A DNA stretch of 64,000 bases from Notolepis coatsorum (GCA_963971535.1 OZ020594.1:114286418-114350417), one strand, 5' to 3'; counted from the first letter of the stretch, positions 41,994 to 52,954 are shown. Numbers and translations: made by a program. The notes: generated by a model not told the origin, from the letters alone.

Positions 41994-44374
41994 CAGGGGT
42001 GGCCAACCCGCGGCTCGCGAGCCACATGCGGCTCTTTGCCCGTCAATGTGCGGCTCTTCCATCCATACAAAAAAAATTAATAAAAAAATATATATAAAAA
42101 AAAAAATCTCCTTTTTTTTTACTTTTTTTTTAACACTTTGATCGCCATGGTTAAATTCATAATTTACCATCCCTCGCCATCTCTATTTGTCTATGGAGAA
42201 GTTCCCCTTCTTTGCAGGGCTATAACTTTTTTAATTGTATTGCTAAATATAATTCTGTGGGCAACGTTATATCATTCTAGTGTGGGTGATATGATCATCA
42301 GAGCAGTTAGTAAAGAACACGTTGGAAAATAACGCTGGATCTTACCGTATCTTCCTCGCGCCGTTGGGCGATGAGCGTGGAGCAGAGATATTCCTATTAT
42401 GGGATGTATAAATACCCGATCCATTTCCAGGTTGTATAATAGTATATACGTCCAAATCATGTTGTTTGTCGAGTTATTTGCACCGATCGGTGTTCACTGT
42501 GTCAAGATGGAGTCCTGCTAATGATAGCGAGTGCTCGGACGAAATATGGGTGAGCACCACTTCATCCACATGACTTCCTGTTGGGCGATCTGCCGATCGG
42601 CCACCAGATGGCGCTCTTGAACCGTTAGAGAGTTGAGTGGAGCTCAGCAGTATATCTCAGGTCCCCGGGGAAGAAATATGATATCGATCACAGATTTTTG
42701 AAATATTGATATCAAAGACGTGTTACGGCGTCTTCGGCAGAATGAGCATGGCGGGGAATGACAAGTTTCGGCGTTTCAGGCGATTAAAGTGTTAATGTCA
42801 CTCATTCCATAAGGACATAGAATAAACATTTACAAAAAAAAATTAAATGGTCCATTGGCATGTTCTTGGGATCTGAATCTAGGGACATAATAGATCAGTG
42901 TCAGAAATAGTGTGTCTGTTATTAGGCTTGAGTAAATTGTAATGAACCAAAGGAGAATATCAATTCTATTTAATTTTTTTTTTATCTTTGACTGTGAATA
43001 ACACCATGCTAAAATTGACCAGACCTGAAAAATCTAAGCAAATGAATAAAGGGAAGGTTATTAAACAGAAGGTTTTGTAGATACAGTACTGAATTCTGCC
43101 AACTTTTTTATAATGTAAATTTCTCCACCATTTTTCATCGTATTGCAACACCGTTTTTTGCAAGACGTTCACAGAAAGGTAGAGCAACTAACTGCTTTCT
43201 GTTTTATGGCAATAACGTTCAGGTTTGTGGGAGATCAAAAATAAGAGAAATAAAAAAGTAAATCCAGAAGTCAGATGATTGACTTTGAGTTTGAGTTTTT
43301 CAAAATTCGAAAGCCCTGAGTCTCTTCCTTCAAAAGACTACACTCACTTTTGGCTGTGCCACTTCCTCCTGTCAATATGCGCCGGTTTCCGACTCAATGC
43401 CCTGAGATTTCTATAATCTTATATTTCACTAATAACAGTTAAAATAATTGGTAAACAAACGTAATGCTGAAAATATACACTTTTACTGTATATCTCGGGC
43501 TTAAGAGGTTAACCCTGTGAGGCCCAAATTAAAAAGACATTAGGAACTTCAGAGGCCAGAGGGTGGGACATATAAACACATTTACTATCAAATAGCATTG
43601 TGAGGCTGAACAACAGGACAAATTGACTATAGGCCTACATGTGCTTAACATTTTTTAAACAAACATTATTTTTAAATTTTTATTTTTTTATTTCTCTTTC
43701 TCCAATGTTCTGTTTTTCTCCCCGTCCCAATTTAGTCGCCGTGCCAATTCCCCCCCTCCCCTACCTGGCTGCTGTATGCATGTTCTCCTACGAGTCGGTA
43801 CAAGGGCGTCCCGAAGCCGACCGTGCGCTTCCTCCGATATTTTCACTTGGCAGCGAGGACTCTCATTGGTGAAGTGTAACGCGTGGGAGGGCACGCTATC
43901 TCCACCAATCCTGCCCCCGCTGAGCAAGCGCCGAGACCTGACCTGTAGGCGTCGCTGTCCACAATGCCAGATTCCCACCCACCAGCTTTTCACCCCTAAT
44001 ACTGCCAATTGTATTAGTATGAACGACCAGCCAAGCTGGTAGCAACGCAGAGAGCTGGGCTCGAACCCTCCTGCGTTGGTGACAAGCGCAATCTCCGCTA
44101 CGCCACCTGACCGCCCTATAAACATTAATTTTTTAAATGGCTAAAAGTGATTTTGTAATTTTGCAACCGTGGGTCTCACAGGGTACTTTTAACCCTGTGA
44201 GGCCCAAATAAAAAAGACATTAGCAACTTCAGAGGCCAGAGGGTGAGACCTATAAACACATGAAGGGTGCTGTGACTGAAAAAAAAGTTGAGAAACGCTG
44301 GTATATGGTTTGGCTCTTTGTGGTACCACAGTAATATTTGTGGCTCTTAGTCTCTGACTGGTTGGCCACCCCTG
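41994..44374. mobile_element. hAT element in the LINE
   Basis: Ends CAGGGGTGGCCAAC and its inverse GTTGGCCACCCCTG. Exact octamer ctctagcc at 41986-41993 and 44375-44382. 2381 bp, no transposase frame seen. Contains a SINE and two direct copies of a 75-bp segment starting ttaaccctgtgaggcccaaa (43511 and 44189). Confidence 0.9.
43680..44118 (-). mobile_element. tRNA-derived SINE inside the hAT
   Basis: Head gggcggtcaggtggcgtagc, box B gttcgagccc, body cagcgacgcctacaggtcag, tail aaattgggacggggagaaa. Same family as 5460 and 16560. An imperfect direct repeat (aaacattatttttaaat-like, about 43660-43677 and 44124-44141) is probably the target duplication. Confidence 0.82.
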
Positions 44375-44503
44375 CTCTAGCCCATTCCACAGGGTGGCTC
44401 CGTAAGAGGAGATACACATTATTTTCAGGTTGGTTTTCATCACAGGTTTTTTTAAGTTCAATGGTCCTCTGAGGTTGTATCATTGATAAGCAGTGTTGGG
44501 AAA

Positions 44504-44690
44504 GTTCTGTATCGTAACGGCTCTCGCTCGGCGTCACTCACGCACTGTACCTCGCTTGTGCATGCGCACTGAATACAAATTCCACAATGTACCTTTATCC
44601 CAATATTCGTCTGACCACACCCCCATCAGCTTACCTTCATAAGCAGGTGTGTGGCCACCTACTCGCCTCCTTCGCTTTCACCACAAGGAA
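44504..44690. repeat. Left inverted terminal repeat of the DIRS element
   Basis: Pairs with 49424-49634. The shared part runs from gctcggcgtcactcacgcac through accacacccccatcagctta to ctactcgcctcc. The outer 22 bases (gttctgtatcgtaacgg...) are specific to this end, as usual for DIRS. Confidence 0.88.
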
Positions 44691-44807
44691 GTGCCTTCAG
44701 AGATCCCCACTTGACGTGTTGCTAGTTGAAGAAAGTTGAGACGTGTTTACATTGTGCTTATTTTTTTCTTCTCTCATAACTATTCAAAAAGGAAAATCTA
44801 AGTCATA

Positions 44808-46448
44808 ATGTCTACCTCGGAGAGTAGACCCACTCTTCACCAGCGGTTCGTGCGCGCTGGTGCGGGGCTGCTGCCACTTTCGTGGTTGCCAGCCAAGCCT
44901 GTGAGACAGCCGATGGGTAGTTTGCCTCTCCGAGGAGCCGGTGCATCGGTGCCGTCGCTCCGGCGGTGGCCTGATCCCGACTCTGGTTCCTCTGGTTCCG
45001 GGGAATCGTCCGTTCGTGAGCGGCCGGTTCCTTTGGTTCCGGAGGATTTGCGACGCAAACTTTTCGCGTCTGCCCGTTCACTTCGCAAGATGGTGTCCTG
45101 CAGGCGTGAACGGCCGGGGTTTGGGGAATTGCTGGAGACCAGCGAGGATGCGTCGGTCTCTGCATGCCCGATGGAAACTGAGGATTACATGGAAGAGTCG
45201 GACGGATTCTTGTTTGAAGGCCCTGTGGAGGCGAGTATCCCTCCCGTCCAGGTAACACTGGAGGGGGGAGAAATGTCTCCTTGGGGCGCCTTGTTCGAGG
45301 ATGTCGGGGAACCACCTCGGCCTCATCGGCAGGATGCCCTGCTGTCAGCCACATCAGACTGTGGCTCCTCAACCGGTCGAAGCCTGCTGCATGTGAAGGA
45401 TGCGGGTTCGGTGGAGGAAGGTCAGCAGGGGGAAATGCAGGCTTTGTTCCCCGAGCTCATGGCGGTAGCTGCCGCTGCAAACGGCGTGCCGCTGCTGCAG
45501 CCATTGCCTGCTCCTGCCCCCGATGATCTCATAGGTCATCTCTGGCAGCGTCTCCCGGTGATAGGGGTGGACGTTGTCTACCCATTTTTCCCCTCAATGG
45601 GGGCCTATGTTCGTCGGGGCCAGGCGGTGTCTCACATCATGGGACTTACCCCCGCCTACGTACCAGTTACGCGGGTGGCGGGGTTGGTCGAAGGTATGAG
45701 AGAGGGCGTGCCACGGCTTGATAGGCCGATGGCTGCTCTTCTCTGTCCGGATGTGGTGTGGGAGCCGTTATGCAAACCGGTTCTCCAAGGAAAATCGGCT
45801 AGGCGATTGGCATATTGGGGTGACCAGTCATTTGTCGCTGGTACACAGTCGCTGGCTGCTGCTTCTAACATCGCACAGCTGGCTAGATTTGTATCGGGGA
45901 TAATGACGGGCGGCACGGATCTGACCGAGGTGCAACACGATCAGATCACCCAGGCGGCAGGAGCTGTCCTGCATCTTACCCAGGTGCAGGCCATAGCCTC
46001 TGGGAAAGTGCGCGCCCTGGCTACCCTGACCCAGCGCCACCTTTGGCTGGAGCAGGCTCGAGTGCCAGAGAAGAAGAGAGCCCCTCTTCTGACGGCCAAC
46101 CTCCGATGCTGGACTATTCGGGAAGGCCCTGCAGCTGATGACCTCAATGTGCAGAGAGAGAGGAGAGATCCGTTCTCCAACCCCATTTTCCGCCTCCCGT
46201 CCTTGCCGGTGGAGTCAGAAGGCTTCCACGACGTCGAGCTACCTCCGCCGTGCCTATCACTGCCTCCGCTGTTGGCCCCTCCAAGAAGGCCAGGAGGAGA
46301 GACGGCGCTTCTGCTACCGCCGGCCCATCCACGACCGGAGGAGACGGTAGGGAACGACGAGACCAGCAGCCAATTATCTACTATCCCTCCGGGGCTTCTC
46401 GGGGTGGCAAAACCCGAGCGGCTCGAGGCAGCAGACGCCGCTGAGTGA
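44808..46448 (+). CDS. DIRS-like Gag protein
   Basis: 546 codons, intact, with ATG in context ataATGtct 118 bp inside the left terminal repeat. The N-terminal 200 residues are Ser/Pro/Glu-rich and look disordered. Residues about 240-430 are ordered: GVDVVYPFFPSMGAYVRRG, RLDRPMAALLCPDVVWEPL, SNIAQLARFVSGIMTGG and RHLWLEQARVPEKKRAPLL. The last resembles the conserved (R)QxWLxxARVPxxxKxxLL block of fish DIRS Gag proteins. The C-terminus is Pro-rich. No zinc knuckle is present. Likely role is RNA binding and particle formation. An uninterrupted frame of this length in a non-autonomous element suggests recent activity or selection on Gag. The assignment rests mainly on the terminal-repeat structure. 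Confidence 0.75.
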   Translation: MSTSESRPTLHQRFVRAGAGLLPLSWLPAKPVRQPMGSLPLRGAGASVPSLRRWPDPDSGSSGSGESSVRERPVPLVPEDLRRKLFASARSLRKMVSCRRERPGFGELLETSEDASVSACPMETEDYMEESDGFLFEGPVEASIPPVQVTLEGGEMSPWGALFEDVGEPPRPHRQDALLSATSDCGSSTGRSLLHVKDAGSVEEGQQGEMQALFPELMAVAAAANGVPLLQPLPAPAPDDLIGHLWQRLPVIGVDVVYPFFPSMGAYVRRGQAVSHIMGLTPAYVPVTRVAGLVEGMREGVPRLDRPMAALLCPDVVWEPLCKPVLQGKSARRLAYWGDQSFVAGTQSLAAASNIAQLARFVSGIMTGGTDLTEVQHDQITQAAGAVLHLTQVQAIASGKVRALATLTQRHLWLEQARVPEKKRAPLLTANLRCWTIREGPAADDLNVQRERRDPFSNPIFRLPSLPVESEGFHDVELPPPCLSLPPLLAPPRRPGGETALLLPPAHPRPEETVGNDETSSQLSTIPPGLLGVAKPERLEAADAAE

Positions 46449-46506
46449 CTTTTTCCCCCTGTGGTCCCCTCTATACCCCTCCCCGGCCCTCTCATTATTT
46501 GTGCCT

Positions 46507-46533
46507 AATAAAAAGTCCCCTTAAAGGGGGACT
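46507..46533 (+). terminator. Polyadenylation signal and hairpin after gag
   Basis: AATAAA at 46507 is followed by agtccccttaaagggggact, a near-perfect self-complementary 20-mer. It lies about 60 bp after the gag stop and would end a gag-only transcript. Confidence 0.5.
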
Positions 46534-46539
46534 GTATTT

Positions 46540-49284
46540 TTTGGCCAAACAAACTGTGTTTCTTCACCAATACATATGATGAGGTTGCGAAATGTGAATC
46601 TGCATTGTTTACATTGAGGGATGAGTTACGTTCGTGTTATGAGATTAAGCAAGGTCTGCAAGCATACACTCAGTCATAGAACGGTTCTATCTTAGCCTGA
46701 CGCTCCACATGCAGGTAGAAGCTGGTTGTATGATCTGTTGCTTAAGCAAAGTAATGTTGATCCGTTATACTCTCTGTCAGTGTTTTTTCTATGTACAACA
46801 TAGAAAGCGGGTGTAGGATTCACACACACACACGACTTGGTTTTGGTATAAATCCTGTTCACAGTCTGTGGGTAGCGGGCATTGTATTAGCTTACGCTAT
46901 ACATTAGCGTTCTACCAAAGGTCTCAAAATGCTACAGTTGTTATTGTGTGTAGGGGAAAAAGGGTTTTTTGTGAGGGGGTGCCGAATAAACCCCTCCTTC
47001 CCACTTGATTGGTCAAGGGGATTTTTTCTCATCTCCTGTTGAGCCAGTCAGGGCAGAGCCGTTCAACGACTTGGCGGGGGAGGGGGGGAGGGTTGTCCTG
47101 ACGCGGCTCCTATTACAAACAGGAGTCGTGTGCGGGGTTTCCCCCCGTCATAGCATAATACGTTGCTATGACGACGGCTTCCGTGAGTTAGATCTTTACG
47201 TAAGGTCTGTGGTGTTAAAGTGTCGGGTTAGAGCGTAGGGCTTACGGGTCTGCTACGCTCGATTTTATGTGTAAACTTGAGTCAGTTGGTCACGTGACTC
47301 ACAGTTGCCATGTCTTTTTCATACTACGACTCATGTGGGAAGGCTTTCTGGGGAATTTCGGTCTAAACCCTCTAAATAAAGGGTGACTGGATGTAAAAAA
47401 TATAAACAGTTTTTACTCCCGGCTGTGCAGATTGGGTTTTATGCTGTTGATGCTTCTTTCTTTGTTATTAAAAAGAGTTGGGGTTAGGAAGCATCACACC
47501 CCTCTTGTCGTTCCCCTGGGCGCCTTGGGGATTCAATGAAAGGTCTAAATAGCCTGTTTATTGATGTGGATATGCCCGACGCACATATAGTGCTAGATCG
47601 GGGTGTTCTGTTGAACATCAAACAACTGACTGGTGCGCCTTGGTTGCTTGGGGTTAAAACAGCGTTTTTATAAAGCAACTGGGATGGGGGTTTTTCCTCT
47701 TCCGACGACCTATGTTTGTTGTCGACGGATTCTCGTTCATATCAGGGGGATGATGACGGAATGGATCTAAACATACGTAGAAGGGTCTCACGCCCTGGGG
47801 GTGGGCCACCGGGCGCGGTTCGCACCGAACGGCTGGGTGGCGCCTTCTTTTCATGTTTAAGGTCAACACGCATATCTGCCCCTTCTCCTGTAGTTGGCAT
47901 GTCGGCGTGGTTAGGGCACGGGACTGGTTCTGGTCACGCTGGTCCGGATCAGTTGAACCCGTTGTCCGCCGGGGATGCAGATCTGCTGTTCTGGTACCCT
48001 GAGGGACTTGGGCTTTTTCCAGGGGGAGAAATGCCAGGTCGGTCCGGGTGTCACAGTGTTAGGCGCTATGGAGACCCTTGTTGGGTACGTTGTACTCTGC
48101 ACTGTCGTAATGGCTTACGGCCGTGCCAACCTGTACACGCCCGATCTCGGCAGATCTCGGCCGCTACGCAGGTTGGTCTTGGTTAGTACTTGGTTGGGAG
48201 ACCTCCTGGGAATACCAAGTACGGGGTGCTTGGGGCTGGTTCTCCATTCTTTTCGCTCTTCCCTTACGCATGGCGAAGAGGGGCCTGTTGGGGTGGTCTT
48301 TGACCTCCTCGGGGGACCCTGTGCTCCCCGTATCGCCGGGCCCGGTCCGAAGTAATGTTTTGTCGACCCGTAGGCCTGGGATAACCCTGTTGGAAACTGA
48401 AACACTTGTACTGCGGTAGTGCCCGCAGGTACGTTTTGGAGTTTTTTCTTGAGGGGTTATGGGACCAACCACCGCATAGGGTAACGACTGGGTGGTTGGT
48501 TCTCTGGTGTGTTGGTGCAGTGTCAACTCCCGGGTTGCCCGGTTGTGTGTCCCCCTGCACGTTCATGACGTCTGCCAATCGTGTCAGCCTTCGCTGCCTC
48601 ATTGAGGGAGGCTTTGTCATGGTGGTCAACAACGCCAGCATACGCCCCTTCCGCCGGGGCGGCTCCAGGCTCGGGTTACAGCCTGTTGCCTGGTTTCCCC
48701 GGTGCGCTGCCTGCTTCCGTGGTAAGCCTTTGGTCTTACGGCCATGCTGACTGCCTGTTCTGCAGGGTCAGTGTGCCAGGCGGTGTGCTATTGGGGGGAC
48801 AGGGCCCGCTCTTGTGAGGGGCCTTTGTCCGAATACGCTGGCGATGTGGGGGGCGGGGTCACTAGGTGACCACCTGGTGGGGTATTGATGCTGGCATCAT
48901 GGACTTCTCCGGGCCCCCGTTTTCCAGGGGGTCCAGTCCCTTTGGTGGGTCTGGGTCTTCCTTCGCGCTCCGCTGCTACGGCCTTGCCACGGGGTTGGGT
49001 TTGCTCTTGACCCCGTGATTTCTGGGGGCAGTAACGAGGTCGTTCCTTCCGTTCGTTCCCGGGTGGCATGCGGGTTGTGCGTGTAGGTGGTCGTGGGGTC
49101 AGGCCACGGTCTGCTCACCCTGTGCGTTGAGTTGCTTGAGTGCCTCTTCGCACGGTCGGGTCCGTCGCCCTCCTGTGATCCCCCAATAGGGGGGGTGCCC
49201 TCCATTAGGGGGGGTCGGGGGGGCTCGGTCCTCCCTGATCTGATGGTTGTGGGGGGCCTCAGCGGGGTATATTTGTCGGCCGAT
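46540..49284. other. DIRS interior without recognisable pol
   Basis: GC- and G/T-rich sequence with many short frames on both strands, none resembling RT, RNase H or recombinase. It includes ctctaaataaagggtgactgg near 47370 and the 5S-like segment. A 14-bp hairpin (ggctctcgctcggc, 49285-49298, inverted at 49318-49331) leads into the internal complementary region. Confidence 0.5.
48113..48233 (+). pseudogene. 5S rRNA-like sequence inside the DIRS element
   Basis: Starts gcttacggccgtgccaacc, continues acgcccgatctcgg, then ggttagtacttggttgggag and cctgggaataccaagt. This is the order and spacing of vertebrate 5S rRNA, about 121 nt. The internal-promoter C box region is well kept; the A box and 3' end carry several changes. 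Probably a captured 5S pseudogene or a 5S-derived SINE3 head without its body. Confidence 0.8.
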
Positions 49285-49305
49285 GGCTCTCGCTCGGCCT
49301 CCCTT

Positions 49306-49399
49306 GTGCGTGAGTGACGCCGAGCGAGAGCCGTTACGATACAGAACGTTAGGTTATAACTATAACCAAGTTCTGTTAGTAATGGTGACGCTCGGTGTC
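49306..49399. repeat. DIRS internal complementary region
   Basis: 49306-49347 is the reverse complement of the element's first 42 bases; 49348-49399 is the reverse complement of the last 52, with one or two mismatches. In DIRS elements this region templates joining of the ends during circle formation. Confidence 0.88.
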
Positions 49400-49423
49400 C
49401 GACGCCGCTGCAGCCCTTGATCT

Positions 49424-49634
49424 CACCTTGTGGTGAAAGCTTGGGAAGGAGGCGAGTAGGTGGCCACACACCTGCTTATGAAGGTAAGCTGATGGGGGTG
49501 TGGTCAGACGAATATTGGGATAAAGGTACATTGTGGAATTTTTATTCAGTGCGCGTGCACAAGCGAGGTACAGTGCGTGAGTGACGCCGAGCGTCACCAT
49601 TACTAACAGAACTTGGTTATAGTTATAACCTAAC
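49424..49634. repeat. Right inverted terminal repeat of the DIRS element
   Basis: Ends ...cagaacttggttatagttat then aacctaac at 49634. The shared part mirrors the left repeat with few changes (cgcgtgcac versus tgtgcatgcg region, poly-T length). Confidence 0.88.
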
Positions 49635-49734
49635 ATTATTTACTGTTCTGTAGGTATTTTCTCTGTGTCGAAATAAAGGCAAGTGAACCGTGAAAATAGG
49701 TACCATCTCCTCTGCAATATACTCAGCAATATAC

Positions 49735-49847
49735 CCTGCATATATCGGTATTGGTTGATATCGGTTGATATCGGTATCGGAAATTAAGAGTTGGACAATA
49801 TCGGTATATTGGTATCGGTAAAAAAGCCAATATCGAGCATCCCTAGT
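49735..49847. repeat. Possible hAT-like terminal fragment
   Basis: Repeated atatcggtat(t) motifs end in cgagcatcccta, the inverse of a TAGGGATGCTCGATA-type terminus common in fish MITEs. The opposite end is not visible. Confidence 0.4.
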
Positions 49848-50121
49848 TGTAACACAGTAACACAGCGTTACTTGGATTAGTAACTAACTATAATATAATT
49901 TCTATTTTGGAAATTGTAAAGTCTTACAAAGTTACTGGGAAAGTAATACAATTACTAAGTAACGTGATACTGGCCAACACTAATGATAAGTGTGAACTGG
50001 ACCACTGGCAATGATGTTACTTCAGACACATTTGGGTCTAATTCTCCAACAGACTTATGACAAAAAGGGTTTTTTGAGACCTTTTCGGGCAAGACATGAA
50101 TATAGACAATAGATAATTAAT

Positions 50122-50186
50122 ATATATAATTAATATTATATTAATTTATAATATTATTATAAATTAATATAATATTAATTATATAT
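50122..50186. repeat. Perfect 30-bp AT palindrome, 5-nt loop
   Basis: 50122-50151 and 50157-50186 are exact reverse complements composed only of A and T, with loop tatta. It would extrude as a cruciform. The surrounding 50070-50580 has no gene. Confidence 0.85.
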
Positions 50187-50575
50187 GTTTTATTGGGACG
50201 GTTGGTGAATCCCAAAATCGGCCTGAAAAAGTCTGAAATGGCCCTAAGAGAAAGCCCTTTTTGTTGTAAGTCCTTGGAGAATGAGACACAATGTCTTTGA
50301 GGATAGCGTTGCCCATCAGCTTCAGTGTGACCTTTCAGCCAGGTGGTCAGCTCTGCATTACCTTGCACTTTAGAAGGTGGGTGAAATTCCAATGTATGTT
50401 GTCTTTCAAGCTCATGTGAAAGTTTCACATTAACAGGCTTTCAGAAAAGCTTTATAGACATCTATTTCGCAAAGTATGTTGCACAAAAACTAAGACTTGG
50501 TTGAAGAAAACAGCTCCTGCGGACATATTCAGAGTACCATGTTATCAGTGTTTTAGACGAGATAGACCAGACGGT

Positions 50576-50592
50576 GGGGGGGGGGGGGGGGG
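50576..50592. repeat. Poly-G run of 17
   Basis: G17 homopolymer. Similar runs occur at 3748 and 57147. Confidence 0.9.
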
Positions 50593-50599
50593 TGCTTCT

Positions 50600-50744
50600 T
50601 TACTGTAAGGTTAAAGACCAAAAAGAAAAAGATAAATAATTTACCCTGGTTTAATGGTCAATTGTGGAAGCTTATAAAATCTAGAGATGCTGCACTGAGG
50701 AAGAAGACCAGGAGAGACACTGACATCCTTCTATATAAAGACCA
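50600..50744 (+). mobile_element. L2-like ORF2 fragment, left part
   Basis: The plus strand encodes LPWFNGQLWKLIKSRDAAL and RKKTRRDTDILLYK, the linker between endonuclease and RT in L2-type LINEs. It continues after the transposon cluster at 61277 with RDTDLLLYKGLRHKV and KANFYLGLPHEVKGNSK up to about 61485. The duplicated RDTD...LLYK marks the 34-bp tandem target repeat. Confidence 0.7.
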
Positions 50745-52337
50745 GGGCCCTCATTCATCAACGTGTCTTACGCACAGATTTGTGCTTACCCTGTGCGTAC
50801 GATCATTTCTAAGCAAATAGTGGGATTCATCAATTTCAACTTGAACTTGACTTTGTGCTTATGTCTACGCACAGCTCTGAGCACACTTAGCTGACGCCCA
50901 GTGGTAGAATATCGTTACTACGCACAAGCGCTCCTCAGTACATGCATTCGTTCCAACGCGGAAATAAAGACACTGGCGCGTGTTCTGTATGACCCCCGTA
51001 ATTCATTATAGTTCATTGTGAAATAGCAACAGTAGTGTAATTATGGTCAAAACCCTATAAATAGCATTTGGAATAATAGATATTTCTCTCAGAATGAATG
51101 CAGCATGGTTTATATAGCGTTATCGGAATATACGGGGTGTACTGGGTGTACTGGCTCCGCGTAGCTCAACTCGTTATTATTTTGCGCACAGACCGCAGAA
51201 ACACGGGAACGGTTTGATTATATTTAAAAGGCTTTACGTTAAACGAAACAAGTGGAATTTCGAAGCTGTAAGCAGAATACAAGTCATATTATGAACACCC
51301 ACGATATAGTGTTCTTCCCCCTTTTTACTGTATAAGAAAGAATAAAAAAACGCATTGCAATGACACCAGGGTGTATGTGTATTACAAAACCCTTGCAATA
51401 ATGTGTCTTAAATGAATGAAAAGCATACATGCTCTGGACACAGAGCATATCGTGTGGGTGATATGACTTGTATTATGCTTACAGGATTCCACGTATTTAG
51501 TTTTACAATGTCAAAGCCTTTTAATGTAAATCAAAACGTTCCCGTATTTCTGCAATCTATGTGCAAAATAATAACGAGTTGAGTTCTAACAAAGAACATA
51601 TTACATGCTGGTATGCTGATAGAGTAAACTATTATATGAATATGATATGATATAAGGTATACACTGGTCCGTCGCATACACTGGTATGCGCAAGTTACTG
51701 TTGCATAATGTAGGCTATGGCTGCTATTATATGTAATCCATATAGGCTACCTAATAGTATATGATTTTTAGAGGATTTTTAGAGTTGTCGGTAATACCGA
51801 CAACAAAATAGATGCCTCTATATATCATATAGCCAATCAAACACAACTAATAAAGGCATTCATATTACAGCACGGTTATAATGACACACAACCAACGCCA
51901 AACAGTGGTCAACGAACGGTCTTTATTAGTATTTTGAGCTGTCCAGGCAGAATTGCAGCAATGGTCTTAGGGAGCCGTTGATATCTGACATCACCGTTTA
52001 CAAGTCCGCCTTTTATTTATCCCATAACATGCGATAGTGTCTTCTTGGTTTGACAGCAGTGAACAATCTCCGTGAAGTTTCTCAGAGTTCCGCTCGGGTC
52101 AGTCCATTATTTCACATCCCATGGGGGGTGTTTCCTCACTTTCATGACCATATATGGATAATCATGCACAAGCATTGACGGTAGAACAAAGTGGTATTCA
52201 TCAACACGGAGGAGCATAGGACCTGTGTACGCACGGTTGATGAATCCCGATTCTTCTGTGCGTACACTGGTTCTACATTCTGTGCTTACGTGTGGAAATA
52301 GAACATGTTCTACGTCCACGTTGATGAATGAGGGCCC
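50745..52337 (+). mobile_element. DNA transposon copy A (GGGCCCTCAT termini)
   Basis: Termini gggccctcattcatcaacgt inverted at the right. Counting one base less at each end gives a 3-bp target duplication cag, as in some PIF/Harbinger-related lineages (tentative). Left-type end has tgtgcttaccctgtgcgtac, right-type end has gtgtacgcacagaagaatc. Length 1.59 kb, no transposase frame. The internal hairpin gtcggtaataccgac lies near 51786. Confidence 0.75.
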
Positions 52338-52954
52338 AGGAGAGACACTGACATCCTTCTAAGACCAGGGCCCTCATTCATCAACGTGACATAGAAAATG
52401 TTCTATTTCCATACTTAAGCACAGATCTTAGAATGTGTGCATGCACAAAAAAACGGGATTCATCACACGTGCGTACACAGGTCCTACGCACACCTGTCAT
52501 GATAAATATCACCTTGGTCCTACGCCGAGGCTCGTGCACACTTTCACGTATTTGCATACCAGAACCGCCCTGATTAACCATATACGGTAATGGACCACCC
52601 CCATGAAATGTGGAAAAGTGGACTAAGCCGAGGGTGTTGTACACTGTCGGATATTATATCTATTAACTTCCTAAAAGACCATTGCTGCCTGGACACCGCA
52701 AACACTAATAAAGACCATTAACCACTATTTTGCCGTTGCCCGTTAGTGTCATTAATGCATGCTGGAATAAGAATGCATTTCTTAATTTATTTTTAATATT
52801 AATAATTATTATAATACAATAAAAGACAGCTCCGTCTTTTAATACACATATATTGTACAGTAACGTCAAATAAATACTACAGTCCCCGCTGAAATAAAGG
52901 TTCTGCACGCACATACCAGCAGTGATCTACAGCATAAAAGATAGCCACTTTATA

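Larger units (their letters stand above)
44504..49634 (+). mobile_element. DIRS-type retroelement, gag-only
   Basis: Inverted terminal repeats of about 190-210 bp (44504-44690, 49424-49634). An internal complementary region (49306-49399) is made of the reverse complements of the left outer edge and right outer edge joined at 49347/49348. This layout is diagnostic of DIRS elements, which integrate through a tyrosine recombinase without target duplication. The only substantial frame is the Gag-like ORF at 44808-46448. I find no RT (no YxDD block), RNase H, methyltransferase or recombinase HxxR frame in 46450-49300. It is therefore a non-autonomous derivative, or its pol was replaced by other sequence. 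Confidence 0.85.
44491..49982. mobile_element. Short hAT-type element hosting the DIRS element
   Basis: Left end CAGTGTTGGGAAA, right end ggccaacacta (last base changed). Flanks ttgataag (44483-44490) and atgataag (49983-49990) match 7/8. Without the DIRS element it would be about 360 bp, a MITE-sized hAT. Confidence 0.75.
41893..50070 (-). mobile_element. L2-like LINE C-terminus split by two hAT elements
   Basis: Minus-strand codons MCISSYGATLWNGLE lie at about 44380-44430 and continue, beyond the hAT, with DELKYCENINQFKSRL and a stop at 41893. The upstream part runs to 44490, is cut by the second hAT, and seems to continue at 49983-50070. Only the LINE parts 41893-41993, 44375-44490 and 49983-50070 belong to it. 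Confidence 0.7.

Noticed and set aside
48113..48233. Functional 5S rRNA gene
   Set aside because: Several substitutions in the A box and 3' stem, and no T-run terminator directly after the end; better called 5S-like.
46540..49284. Herpesvirus-like or other viral gene block suggested by GC-rich sequence between terminal repeats
   Set aside because: No frame resembles a viral capsid, polymerase or packaging protein; the terminal structure is that of DIRS.
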